Assembly: GCF_036173105.1 (NCBI RefSeq)
Contig: NZ_CP108053.1
Location: 7,502,001-7,566,000 of the forward strand
Length of the DNA stretch: 64,000 bases
Direction of reading: 5' to 3'
Origin: Streptomyces sp. NBC_00287
GTDB taxonomy: Bacteria; Actinomycetota; Actinomycetes; Streptomycetales; Streptomycetaceae
Shown here: positions 49,497-58,416 of the stretch, in pieces
How the letters are laid out: each line of letters begins with the position of its first letter
Numbering within the stretch: the first letter of the stretch is position 1
Made by a program: the position numbers and the translations under genes
Notes under the pieces: generated by a model
Told to the model about the DNA's origin: nothing
The model's input: the letters and a program-made list of their open reading frames with translations, nothing else
Databases searched by the model: none

Positions 49497-49675
49497 GGCA
49501 AGACCCTCGCCCCGCGGACCCCCCACGCACATCGGCCGCGGGGCGAGACCGGCTCCGACGGAAGTCGCCGGACCCGGCGGCCCGCCGCGCCGAAAGTCTG
49601 CGGTGCCGCGACTTTGGTCGACGATCCCGCTCGGACAGGGGTGCCGCGGCGCGCGTCTGCGTAGATTTGTCGACC

Positions 49676-50923
49676 GTGAGTGGTGATATGCCGGGGCCCG
49701 AGTCGCAGCCCTTCGTCGAGCAGCGCTGGCTGCTGCCCTCGGCCGTGGTGAAGGAGCTCGACCCCGACGGCGAGCGCCCGGGGCGCCGGTACCGGCGTAC
49801 CGCGCGTGACTGGGCGGTCGACTTCTCCTGCTTCCTGGTGGCCGTCTGCATCGGCCTGCTGGGCGCCGACGCCCTGGACCAGGAGGACCTCCCCCAGGCC
49901 GTGGCCGCCCTCGACCAGGTGCTCGGCGCGCTCGCCTGCGCGGCGGTCTGGCTGCGCCGCCGCTGGCCGCTCGGGCTCGCCGTGGCGATGCTCCCGGTCG
50001 GCCTCCTGTCCGCCACCGCGGGCGGCGCGGCCCTCGTCGCGACGTTCACACTCGCCGTGCACCGGCCCTTCCGGTACGTCGCCTGGGTGAGCGGAGCCGC
50101 GCTGGTGCTGATGCCGCTCTTCTACTGGTACCGGCCCGACCCCGAGATCCCGTACGGCTGGACGATCTTCATCGGCCTGGTGCTGACCGGCGCCGCCGTC
50201 GGCTGGGGCATGTTCGTCCGCTCCAAGCGCCAGCTCATGCTCAGCCTGCGCGACCGCGCCCGCCGCGCCGAGACCGAGGCGCAACTGCGCGCCGAGCAGG
50301 CCCAACGGCTGGCGCGCGAGGCCATCGCCCGGGAGATGCACGACGTCCTCGCCCATCGGCTGACCCTGCTGAGCGTGCACGCGGGCGCGCTGGAGTTCCG
50401 GCCCGACGCGCCCCAGGAGGAGATCGCGCGGGCCGCCGGGGTCATCCGGGAGAGCGCGCACGAGGCCCTCCAGGATTTGCGGGAGATCATCGGCGTACTG
50501 CGGGCGGGGGAGCGCGACGATTCGAGCCGGCCCCAGCCCACCCTCGGCGGTCTGGAGGCGCTGGTCGCCGAGTCCCGCGAGGCCGGCATGAAGGTCGCCT
50601 TCGACAACCGCGTGACCGAGCCCGCCGCCGTCCCCGCCTCCGTCGGCCGCACCGCGTACCGCATCGCCCAGGAGGGCCTCACCAACGCCCGCAAACACGC
50701 CCCCGGCACCGAGGTCACCCTCACGGTCACCGGCGGACCGGGCGAGGGCCTCGACATCCGCGTAAACAACCCGGCGCCGGAGCACGACGTACCGCATGTG
50801 CCCGGCTCCGGGCAGGGGCTGATCGGACTGACGGAACGGGCGACCCTGACCGGCGGTCACCTGGAGCACGGCCCCACGGCGGACGGGGGTTTCGAGGTGC
50901 GGGCGCGGCTGCCCTGGGGGTGA
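49676..50923 (+). CDS. NarL-type sensor histidine kinase (HisKA_3)
   Basis: 415 aa. About four to six membrane helices lie in residues 40-170. The HisKA_3 box IAREMHDVLAHRLTLLSVHA carries phospho-acceptor His222. The ATPase N-box is EGLTNARKHAPGTEV, and the G-box is GSGQGLIGLTERATL. It is typical of orphan-ligand Streptomyces kinases paired with NarL regulators. No response regulator follows; the nearest is at 60607. A TAGATT -10 ending 8 nt before the GTG at 49676 suggests a leaderless transcript. Confidence 0.88.
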   Translation: MSGDMPGPESQPFVEQRWLLPSAVVKELDPDGERPGRRYRRTARDWAVDFSCFLVAVCIGLLGADALDQEDLPQAVAALDQVLGALACAAVWLRRRWPLGLAVAMLPVGLLSATAGGAALVATFTLAVHRPFRYVAWVSGAALVLMPLFYWYRPDPEIPYGWTIFIGLVLTGAAVGWGMFVRSKRQLMLSLRDRARRAETEAQLRAEQAQRLAREAIAREMHDVLAHRLTLLSVHAGALEFRPDAPQEEIARAAGVIRESAHEALQDLREIIGVLRAGERDDSSRPQPTLGGLEALVAESREAGMKVAFDNRVTEPAAVPASVGRTAYRIAQEGLTNARKHAPGTEVTLTVTGGPGEGLDIRVNNPAPEHDVPHVPGSGQGLIGLTERATLTGGHLEHGPTADGGFEVRARLPWG

Positions 50924-51064
50924 GACGGTCCCGACCCAACTGCGCCCCACCCTCGACCGGATGACGCCCTGTCAACAACTGCCCCAGCAACCTCCCCGCC
51001 CGCTAGCGTGGGCAGGCGGCGCGTGCCGTACGGCACTTGTGGCCGGTGCGGCGCGCCCACGATC

Positions 51065-52204
51065 ATGGGCGTCATGTCCCCTGGTGCTGCGGAGTTCGAG
51101 GTCGCGTCGGTCCTCAGGGAGGTGAAGATGGTCCGGGTGGAGGGCCTGGTCCGGATCCGTGACCTGGACCTCCCGCTGCTGCGGCGCGCGGCCGCCCCGC
51201 ACTCTGGCTCGGTCACCGACGCCTGGCCCGTCGAGGTCGAGAACCTGCTCCGCACGGCGGTGACCCGGCTCGGCGGGGGCTCCCTCCAGACGGCGGCCGA
51301 GTTCACGCTCGGCCTCGCCCCCGGAATGCGGGACCGTCCGGCGGCGGACCGGCGCAAACTCGCCGCACGTGTCTACAACGTCAGCGTCGAACGGTTTCGC
51401 AAGAGCCAGGAGGAGATGGTCCTCGCCCAGGTCGCCGAGCAGGTCTGCTGGCTCGCCGGCACCGGCGCGCGCCGCACCCCGGGCAGCCAACCCACCCTCC
51501 TCGCACCGCACTTGCAGCACCGCACGCTGCGCGTCGGACCGATCGGCGTGACGCTCCATGTGCACCCCGTGGAACTGGTCCGGAACGTGGATGTGATCGT
51601 CTCGCCCACCAACACCCATCTCGCCCTGCCCGAGATGTTCAAGGCCTCCGTACCGGCCGCGCTGCGCCGGGCCGGTGCCGTGCGCGACGCGCGGGGCGAT
51701 GTGACCGCCGACCCGGTGCACGAGGAACTGGCCCGGTGGCGCCGGGAGAACGGCGTGGCCGGACGCCCGGTCCTCCCCGGCACCGTCGCGCCGACCGGGC
51801 CTGGCACCCTCGCCGCGCGCGGTGTCCGCCGTATCTACCACGCGGCCGTCACCGTCCCCCGACCCGGCACCAACGACTACGACGTCACCCCGCAGGACGT
51901 GGCCGGGGCCGCGACCCGCGCGCTGGCCCTGATGGACGAGGAACGCGAAGCCCTCGCCCCGCCGTTGCGCTCGATCTGCTTCCCCCTGCTCGGTGCGGGG
52001 CGCGGCGGGCTGCCGCCGGGGACCAGTGTGAGCGCCCTGTGGTCGGCGCTGTCCGCCGACTCCGCGCGGGACCGCGAACTGCACCTGGTCGTCCGCAGAC
52101 CCCTGCTGGCCGAACTGATCGCCGACGTCCTCGGCGTGACCCAACACCGCCTTGCCCCAGGTGAGTTAGAAGACAGCGAGGAGAAAGGTCATCGTTGCGG
52201 GTGA
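51065..52204 (+). CDS. macro-domain protein with N-terminal helical effector-associated region
   Basis: 379 aa. Residues about 56-127 (LLRTAVTRLGGGSLQTAAEF, then VYNVSVERFRKSQEEMVLAQ) form a helical, HTH-like module seen in many Streptomyces conflict proteins. Residues about 158-345 form a macro domain: VDVIVSPTNTHLALPEMF, GTVAPTGPGTLAARGVRRIY and ICFPLLGAGRGGLPP, the ADP-ribose-binding signatures. It is the first gene of the macro / antitoxin-like / RES / CHAT operon, overlapping the next gene by 10 bp. The start is uncertain: a GTG at 51023 in frame would add a CxxC segment (YGTCGRCGAPTI) and lies 14 nt after a TAGCGT -10. Confidence 0.75.
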   Translation: MGVMSPGAAEFEVASVLREVKMVRVEGLVRIRDLDLPLLRRAAAPHSGSVTDAWPVEVENLLRTAVTRLGGGSLQTAAEFTLGLAPGMRDRPAADRRKLAARVYNVSVERFRKSQEEMVLAQVAEQVCWLAGTGARRTPGSQPTLLAPHLQHRTLRVGPIGVTLHVHPVELVRNVDVIVSPTNTHLALPEMFKASVPAALRRAGAVRDARGDVTADPVHEELARWRRENGVAGRPVLPGTVAPTGPGTLAARGVRRIYHAAVTVPRPGTNDYDVTPQDVAGAATRALALMDEEREALAPPLRSICFPLLGAGRGGLPPGTSVSALWSALSADSARDRELHLVVRRPLLAELIADVLGVTQHRLAPGELEDSEEKGHRCG

Positions 52205-52851
52205 ACCCCTTCATGGTGCTCGCCGCGTTCGCGGCCGACTTCGCCAGACTGTCCCGGCTGCTCGACACCGACGCCCAGCGGACCCTCGGCGCCACGCTCG
52301 CCGAGCTGCGGGCCGCGGGCCCCGACCGGGAACCGGCCGCCGAGCGGGCGGCCCGGACCGTCCTCGACGCGCTCCCGGCCGAGGAGGCCGCCCGGCTGCG
52401 TCAGGACGGCGACCCGGGCCGGTACGCGGGCCCACCCGCCGCCGCGCTCCACGAGGGGTATGCAGCCGTCGACCTGTGCATGCTCGTGCTCGACGGCAAC
52501 CCGATGGTCGGACCCGTCCTCGGCCCGGTACGTGAACGCCTGCTCGCGCAGCCCGCGTTGGAGTGGTGGCCGGGGGCAGAGCCGCTGCTGATCGTGCTGT
52601 CCGGCGAGGACGGCCGCAGACGGCTGCCGCTGTTCCAGTTCGAGGCCGGGACCCTGCCCTGGCGGATCGTGCCCGAGGTCAACTCGGTGCTGGGCGCGGA
52701 GACTGACCCCTGGGGCGCGGCCGACTGGTGGCTGTCCCGCACCACTTGGTGGGACGGCGCCCCGGCCGAGCTGCTGGGCCGCGGTCGGGACGCCGAACTG
52801 CTGGGCGCCGCACGGGCCTTGGCTGCCGTGGCCGACGGGGGAGGGGAGTAG
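52195..52851 (+). CDS. MbcA/ParS-like antitoxin candidate
   Basis: 218 aa. The C-terminal part (about 140-210: RRLPLFQFEAGTLPWRIVPE, then DWWLSRTTWWDGAPAELLGR) has the layout of the toxin-binding MbcA/ParS domain of antitoxins paired with RES toxins, i.e. an FQF strand, a Trp-containing helix and a G-x-P-x-E-L-L turn. No Xre HTH is visible at the N-terminus, which is helical and Ala-rich. The immediate downstream neighbour is a RES protein 3 bp away. GGAGAAAGG precedes the TTG at 52195. GTG 52201 is an alternative start. Confidence 0.65.
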   Translation: MRVNPFMVLAAFAADFARLSRLLDTDAQRTLGATLAELRAAGPDREPAAERAARTVLDALPAEEAARLRQDGDPGRYAGPPAAALHEGYAAVDLCMLVLDGNPMVGPVLGPVRERLLAQPALEWWPGAEPLLIVLSGEDGRRRLPLFQFEAGTLPWRIVPEVNSVLGAETDPWGAADWWLSRTTWWDGAPAELLGRGRDAELLGAARALAAVADGGGE

Positions 52852-52854
52852 CCG

Positions 52855-53529
52855 ATGGGCAAGTACCCGCCCCCCGAGACCCTGCCGGGCGAACCAACCC
52901 GCGCCGTACTGCGCGCCGGTACGCCCGTCTACCGCGTCCACTCCACGCACCGCGCCCCGACCGCGTACAACACCCGCCCCTCGCACCCCTTCTACTACGG
53001 CGGCCGGTTCGACAGCACGCCCCACGACCCGTACGGCTACCTCTACGTCGGCTTCGGCGTGGGCGCCGCGGTGAGCGAGGTGCTGCTGCGCTCGCTGCCC
53101 TTCGACAGTGACGGAAGTCCGCGTCTGCTGCCGCGCGTCGCCTTCGAGCGGCGCACTCTGTCCTTCCTGCGGCTGACCGCCGATATCGAGGTCGTGTCGC
53201 TGATGTCCGGCGCGGACCTCGCGGCGGTGGCCCAGGACAGCTGGCTGGTGCACACCGAGGGCGCGGACTATCCGCAGACCCGCGACTGGGGGCACTGGAT
53301 CCGCCGCCGGACGAAACCCTGGGCACAGGGCTTCGTCTGGCCGTCGAAACGCGAGCCCGCCGACCGGGTCGCCGTCCTCTTCGACGACCGGGGCGGGGGA
53401 CCGGTCCTCGAAACCACGGGCGCACCCTCCGTCGACTTCGGGACGGACGAGGGCGAGCGCTGGCTCAACGGCGTGCTCGCGCCGTACAGGACACAGGCCG
53501 CGCCCCGGCGGCCGGAACGGGACTGGTGA
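52855..53529 (+). CDS. RES-domain NAD+ phosphorylase toxin
   Basis: 224 aa. The RES hallmark residues are all present: Arg27 in VYRVHS, Arg51 in YYGGRFDS, Glu75 in GAAVSEVLLRS and Ser164 in QGFVWPSKRE. Characterised RES toxins (MbcT, RES of Pseudomonas) degrade NAD+, and MbcT does so by phosphorolysis, giving ADP-ribose-1''-phosphate and nicotinamide. The protein is intact, so it should be toxic unless restrained, most plausibly by the upstream product. It is separated by a single base from the CHAT protease gene downstream. Confidence 0.85.
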   Translation: MGKYPPPETLPGEPTRAVLRAGTPVYRVHSTHRAPTAYNTRPSHPFYYGGRFDSTPHDPYGYLYVGFGVGAAVSEVLLRSLPFDSDGSPRLLPRVAFERRTLSFLRLTADIEVVSLMSGADLAAVAQDSWLVHTEGADYPQTRDWGHWIRRRTKPWAQGFVWPSKREPADRVAVLFDDRGGGPVLETTGAPSVDFGTDEGERWLNGVLAPYRTQAAPRRPERDW

Positions 53530-53530
53530 C

Positions 53531-56404
53531 GTGCCGCACAAGACCTACGACCTGCATGTGCTCCTCTACGAGATCCAACTCGGCGCACGCCAGGGGATGA
53601 ACGACGCGCAGGACATGGTCCGGCTGACCTCCCTGGTCCTCGACCACCTGGGCTGCGCGAACGGGCGCGAGGCGTACGACATGCTGTACGAGGACTGGAA
53701 GGCCCTGCCGAAGGGCACCGTGATGTCCGGAACACGCGCGGGGCAGATCCTCAGCGTGCTGTCCCACCTGCTGTTCGACCAGCCGGTCGCCGACAACGGG
53801 CGGCAGGAGGAACTCCTGCGCGAGGCACGGCAGTACGGGCCCCAGGAGCAGTCCTGGCAGGCCGGCATCCTCGGCGCCAGCGGGATGCACTCCTTGCAGC
53901 AGCTGGGTGATCCCGCCGAGCTGGAGGCGGCGCTCGTCCGCCTGGAGGAAGCCCGCGCCATGATGCCCGTCGGCAGCCCCGAGCGGGACGCGATCGAGGT
54001 GTCCCACGCCGGCGTACGCCTCCATCTGGCCCAACTGGGCGGCGGCGAGGACGACTTCGACTCCGCGATCGAAGACCTGGCCCGGCACGCCGAGTCGCCC
54101 GCGTTCAACGAGCAGCAGCGCCTGGCCATGGCCGCGCAACTGGCCGGGTACCGCGCCCAGCAGGCCACACGACGGGAGGACGAGACGGAACTGGCCGTAC
54201 AGATCCGGGAGATGGAGTCCGCACTGACGCGGATGTCGCCCGACCAGATGGACCGGCCCAACCTGGAGGCCTACCTCGACGCCGCCCGCAGCAATCTGGC
54301 GATTCTCCGCGCCCGTCGCACCGGCGGCGACCTCACCGCGGACGACTTCCCGGCCGCGACCCCCTTGGGCGAGATGCGACGGCAGGTCGAGATGCTTCCG
54401 CAGAACGCGCGGGCCGACCGGCTGAGCGACGTGGGGCTCACGCGGACGGCGCGCGCGATGTTCGCCAGGAACCACCGGGAGGCCATCGAGGCGCTCGGGC
54501 TCCTGGAGGAGGCCATGGACCTGCTGGAGCCGGACGACGAACGCTGGCTGCGCAACGCCGGGACCCTCGGCATGGCCCACTGCATGCTCGGCATCATGGC
54601 GATCGCCCCACGCCCCGACTGCCCTCACCACCTCGACCAGGGCATCGCGTGGCTGCGGCACGCCGTGCGGCTGTCCGGCGGACCGGAGCACCCGACGTGG
54701 GGCAACACCGGTATGTCGCTCGCCATGGCGTACCGGTTCCGCGGCGATCTGCTGCATCCCCGCGACCGCCAGGCCAAGCGCCGCCACCACGAGGAGTCCC
54801 GGCGCCTCGGCCTCGACTCCCTGCGGGCGGCGGCCTGGCAGGGCATCCTCCAGTCCGGTACCTCCCACGCCGCCGAGACCGCCCGGCGCGCGGGCGAGAA
54901 CGCCCTCGACGTGGCCCGCTGGTGCATCGCCGACGGCGCCCACGCCGACGCGGTCCGCGCCCTGGACGCCGGACGCGGACTCGCCCTGCACGCGGCGACC
55001 GTGGCGACCACGGTGCCGGACCTGCTCTCCGCGCTGGGCCGGGACGACCTCGCGGACGAATGGCGGCGGGCCGGCGCGATGGCCGTACCGGAGCCGGACG
55101 CCGGCCTGTCGCTCACGCCGCAGGTGCCTGTCTCGGGACCGTCGAGCCGACTGCGCCGCCGGGCCCTGGAGGCCCTGGCCGCGTCCCCGCTGCGGCAGCG
55201 CCTCCTGGGGGCGCCGTCCCCCGAGGAGATCGGCGCCGCCCTGCGCGCCTTGGGCGCGACGGCCCTGGTCTACCTCGTCCCCGGCAGCACGGAGGAGCCG
55301 AGCCTGACGGACCGCATGTTCTTCGGCCGGCGCGCGGACGAGGGCCACGCGCTCATCGTGTCCGCCGACGGCAGCACGCGCGCGCTGCCGTTGCCCCGAC
55401 TCCTCGTCGAGGCCCCCGAGTTGGCGTCCTACCGCGCCACCGGCACCCCCGGCCGCGACGCGGGCGGCCCGCCCACCGACCCCGGCTCCGCCCCACCGCC
55501 CCGCCCCGACGTCAGCCGGGCCGCGCTGGAGCGGCTGTGCGACTGGGCCGGTACGGCGGTGATGGAGCCGCTGCTGAAACACCTTCCGCGCGGCTACGGC
55601 CGGGTGCCCTCCGTCGTCCTGGTGCCCATGGCGGAGCTCGGTGCGGTGCCCTGGCACGCGGCCCGGCTGCCCGGACGGGGCCGCCGCCACGCCTGCCACG
55701 AGGCGGACATCTCCTACCTTCCCTCGGCCCGTCTGCTCTGCGAGGTCGCCGCACGGCCCGCCGCCGGAACCCGGCAGGCCCTGGTCGTCGGCAACCCCAC
55801 CCGCGACCTCCACCACGCCGGCGAGGAGGCCGAGGCCATCCGCCGCGCCTTCCACCCGCACGGCGACCTGCTCGGCCCCGGCACCGCGACGCCCGCCGCC
55901 GTCACCGACTGGCTGCACCGGCAGCGCGGCGGACTGCTGCACCTGGCCTGCCACGGAGTGGTGCGCCAGGGGGAGCGGCACAGCGCCTATCTCGCCCTTT
56001 CCGGTGGGCAGTTGGCGGCCGAGCAGCTGACCGAGGGCGTCAGCCGCTTCCCGGAGCTGGAGCTGGTGGTCCTCGCCGCCTGCCGCACCAACGTGTCGGG
56101 ACGCGGCTACGACGAGGCGTACAGCCTGTCCACCGCGTTCCTGGTGGCGGGCGCCCGCTCGGTGATCGGCTCCCTGTGGCCGGTGCCCGACGAGGCGACG
56201 TCCCTGCTGATGTACATGACCCACCACTTCATGAGCCACGACGGCCTGCCGCCCGGACCGGCCCTGCGCGGCGCACAGTTGTGGATGCTGGACGACCGCC
56301 GCCAGGCCCCGCCCGGGATGCCGGCCCAGCTCCAGGCACGCGTCGGACGGATCAGCGGGGGTGACTTGACCGCGTGGGCGGGGTTCACGCACCTGGGCTG
56401 GTGA
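53531..56404 (+). CDS. CHAT-domain protease with helical-repeat N-terminus
   Basis: 957 aa. The first about 530 residues are almost all helix, with TPR-like spacing (for example LEAALVRLEEARAMMPVGSP, then HREAIEALGLLEEAMDLLEP). The C-terminal 400 residues form a CHAT peptidase of the caspase clan. The catalytic His808 is in LHLACHGVVRQG and Cys851 in LVVLAACRTNVSG, followed by AFLVAGARSVIGSLWPVPDE. Such proteins act as proteases in bacterial immunity (for example Craspase). The N-terminal repeats probably sense or bind a partner. It starts GTG at 53531 and is the last gene of the four-gene operon. Confidence 0.88.
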   Translation: MPHKTYDLHVLLYEIQLGARQGMNDAQDMVRLTSLVLDHLGCANGREAYDMLYEDWKALPKGTVMSGTRAGQILSVLSHLLFDQPVADNGRQEELLREARQYGPQEQSWQAGILGASGMHSLQQLGDPAELEAALVRLEEARAMMPVGSPERDAIEVSHAGVRLHLAQLGGGEDDFDSAIEDLARHAESPAFNEQQRLAMAAQLAGYRAQQATRREDETELAVQIREMESALTRMSPDQMDRPNLEAYLDAARSNLAILRARRTGGDLTADDFPAATPLGEMRRQVEMLPQNARADRLSDVGLTRTARAMFARNHREAIEALGLLEEAMDLLEPDDERWLRNAGTLGMAHCMLGIMAIAPRPDCPHHLDQGIAWLRHAVRLSGGPEHPTWGNTGMSLAMAYRFRGDLLHPRDRQAKRRHHEESRRLGLDSLRAAAWQGILQSGTSHAAETARRAGENALDVARWCIADGAHADAVRALDAGRGLALHAATVATTVPDLLSALGRDDLADEWRRAGAMAVPEPDAGLSLTPQVPVSGPSSRLRRRALEALAASPLRQRLLGAPSPEEIGAALRALGATALVYLVPGSTEEPSLTDRMFFGRRADEGHALIVSADGSTRALPLPRLLVEAPELASYRATGTPGRDAGGPPTDPGSAPPPRPDVSRAALERLCDWAGTAVMEPLLKHLPRGYGRVPSVVLVPMAELGAVPWHAARLPGRGRRHACHEADISYLPSARLLCEVAARPAAGTRQALVVGNPTRDLHHAGEEAEAIRRAFHPHGDLLGPGTATPAAVTDWLHRQRGGLLHLACHGVVRQGERHSAYLALSGGQLAAEQLTEGVSRFPELELVVLAACRTNVSGRGYDEAYSLSTAFLVAGARSVIGSLWPVPDEATSLLMYMTHHFMSHDGLPPGPALRGAQLWMLDDRRQAPPGMPAQLQARVGRISGGDLTAWAGFTHLGW

Positions 56405-56409
56405 GCGGG

Positions 56410-58254
56410 TCAGACGACCTCCGTACGCACCACGACCTGTGCCGTCCCCCAGCGGCCCACGTCGTGCGCCGGGCCGCCCGCGTCCCGCCCGTGTGTCGGA
56501 GTGCTGAGCCGCAGCAGCCCGCCATCGGCCGATTGCATGTGCTCGCGCGCCCCCTCGTCGGGGAGGTCCGGGGACCAGGCAGACAGCCGGAAGGGGGCCA
56601 GGTTCAGCTCGTTCTCCGTCACGATCACCTTCAGCCAGTCCCGGGTGAAGGCACCCCGTACCAGGGCTCGTCCCGGCGGCAGCCGCAGCCACACGGGCTC
56701 CCCACGCCGGGCCAGTCCCGCCCTGCCGGGCCCGACGAATTCGCCTTCGTACAGATGCGGGGAACATGCGTACCGATCCGTCATGTCCAGCAGAACGCAC
56801 CACAGTTGACGGTTCGACATGTTGTGGATACGGACCATCACCTGTGGTTCCCGGCCGTCCGGGGTGTACGAGCAGACGATTTCGCCGTCCGCGCTGTGCG
56901 CGACCCGTCCCACCCGAGTCTCCTCGACGGTGATCCGGACCAGCGAGGACAGCCAAGGGTCGGGATTGGCGAGATCCCGGATGTGGTGCCAACGGGCGAG
57001 GTGAGCAAGGCAGTCGACGACCCGTGCCGCGTCCCCGGGCGTGCGCAGCGGCAGCTCGGGCAGGGGATGCCCGGTCCCGTCCGACACCCGGGCGCGTCGG
57101 CCGATGACCTCCACCCGCAGCGCCGGCCCGTCCCCGTCCGGTGCGAGTGCGGCGACACCCGCCATGGCCTGCCGGAGGAGGTCTACGGCATCAGGGGCGC
57201 CCGTCAGGCTCACGATAGCCGGTGTGAACGCCAGCGCGGTCGGCGTCACGGGATGTGCCGACTGACGTTCCGCCGTGGAGGGTTGCCAGCCCTCGGGCTC
57301 CACCAGGCATGATTCGGGGCGCACTTGACGTACAGCGACCTTGCGCGAGGCGGCTCCGTCGAGCAGCGTGAACTCGCCTCCGGCGGACCGCAGGCCGTGC
57401 GCCTGACCGCAGTTGATCTCCCACCCCGAGGTGGTGTGCCGGAGCAGGAAGGGCGAGTCGGTGACGGTGTCGCCGGAGAGGAACCGGCCGCTCTCCGGGC
57501 CGCGCAGCTCGGGATGCTGGAAGGGACTGCGGGTGCGCACCTCCTCCTCGGCCAGCGTATGCACCGCCCCGTACGCCGCCGCCGGGCCCAGCCGGTCGAG
57601 CGCGCCCAGCAGCGCGTGGCTGAAGTAGCCGCGGTACCGGCCGTCCAGCCAGTTCTCGTGGGCCCGCTCACGGGGACGGCAGGCGGCGAGCAGCACATGC
57701 CGTGCGGTCTCGGCGCCCTGTCCGCCGCCTTCGCGGTCGGTGCCCGGGAGCCGCCACCACGGCTGCCAGTCCACCCCCCGACCGATCGCCCCGGCCGGCA
57801 AGGCAACGCCCTCGCGGGACGCCCCGCCCGCATGACAGCAGTCGAGGACCGCGACGACATGGGTGCCGCGCGCCGCGATGTCGTCGAGCAGCGCCCCGAG
57901 TTCGGTGTCCTGGAGCAGCGGCTGTCCGCCAGGACCCAGGCTGTCGTGGCACACCAGCGCCTGCGCCCAGCCGGTGGCCTCGCGGGGATCGTCGGTGCGG
58001 TACTCGCTGCCGTGTCCGCTGAACCAGAACAGTGCGGTGTCGTCAGGCCCGCTCTGCCCGAGATGGTCACGGATGCCCGTCAGCACGGCCGCCCTGGAGG
58101 CCTCTCCATCGTGCAGGGTCCGGATGACGGGAGCGGGACCGCCCTGTCGGCGCAGCCAGCTCTCCGCCTCCCGTACGTCGTTGACGCAGCCGCGCAACCG
58201 GGCGCGGCTGTCGTAGTCGTCGATGCCCACGAACAGGGCGTACACGGTGCGCAT
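56410..58254 (-). CDS. caspase-like (peptidase C14) protease with C-terminal extension
   Basis: 614 aa. The p20-like domain is YALFVGIDDYDSRARLRGCV at the start, with catalytic His81 in FWFSGHGSEY and Cys140 in VAVLDCCHAGG. A C-terminal beta-rich region of about 350 residues has no recognised family and ends VGRWGTAQVVVRTEVV. It is a bacterial metacaspase/orthocaspase-type enzyme, probably activated by an upstream signal. It is transcribed convergently toward the CHAT gene with only 5 bp between them, and divergently from a membrane-protein gene. The ATG at 58252-58254 has a weak ribosome site. Confidence 0.86.
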   Translation of the reverse strand: MRTVYALFVGIDDYDSRARLRGCVNDVREAESWLRRQGGPAPVIRTLHDGEASRAAVLTGIRDHLGQSGPDDTALFWFSGHGSEYRTDDPREATGWAQALVCHDSLGPGGQPLLQDTELGALLDDIAARGTHVVAVLDCCHAGGASREGVALPAGAIGRGVDWQPWWRLPGTDREGGGQGAETARHVLLAACRPRERAHENWLDGRYRGYFSHALLGALDRLGPAAAYGAVHTLAEEEVRTRSPFQHPELRGPESGRFLSGDTVTDSPFLLRHTTSGWEINCGQAHGLRSAGGEFTLLDGAASRKVAVRQVRPESCLVEPEGWQPSTAERQSAHPVTPTALAFTPAIVSLTGAPDAVDLLRQAMAGVAALAPDGDGPALRVEVIGRRARVSDGTGHPLPELPLRTPGDAARVVDCLAHLARWHHIRDLANPDPWLSSLVRITVEETRVGRVAHSADGEIVCSYTPDGREPQVMVRIHNMSNRQLWCVLLDMTDRYACSPHLYEGEFVGPGRAGLARRGEPVWLRLPPGRALVRGAFTRDWLKVIVTENELNLAPFRLSAWSPDLPDEGAREHMQSADGGLLRLSTPTHGRDAGGPAHDVGRWGTAQVVVRTEVV

Positions 58255-58416
58255 GCGGCGATCTTGCCAGGATCGGTGGGGCGCGCACAGGGCGTGGTCC
58301 GGGCGTGTCTTCCGGAATGCCATGTCCTGCCACAGGGAAGCGAGTTGACTTGTGTGAACGCATGGCACAGTTTTGTGCAGCCCACCGTCCCACAGGCACC
58401 GGAAGGACACAGCAGC

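Noticed and set aside
53465..56992. A 1175-codon minus-strand frame opposite the CHAT gene
   Set aside because: A shadow frame. The plus strand carries the caspase-fold motifs with good codon bias.
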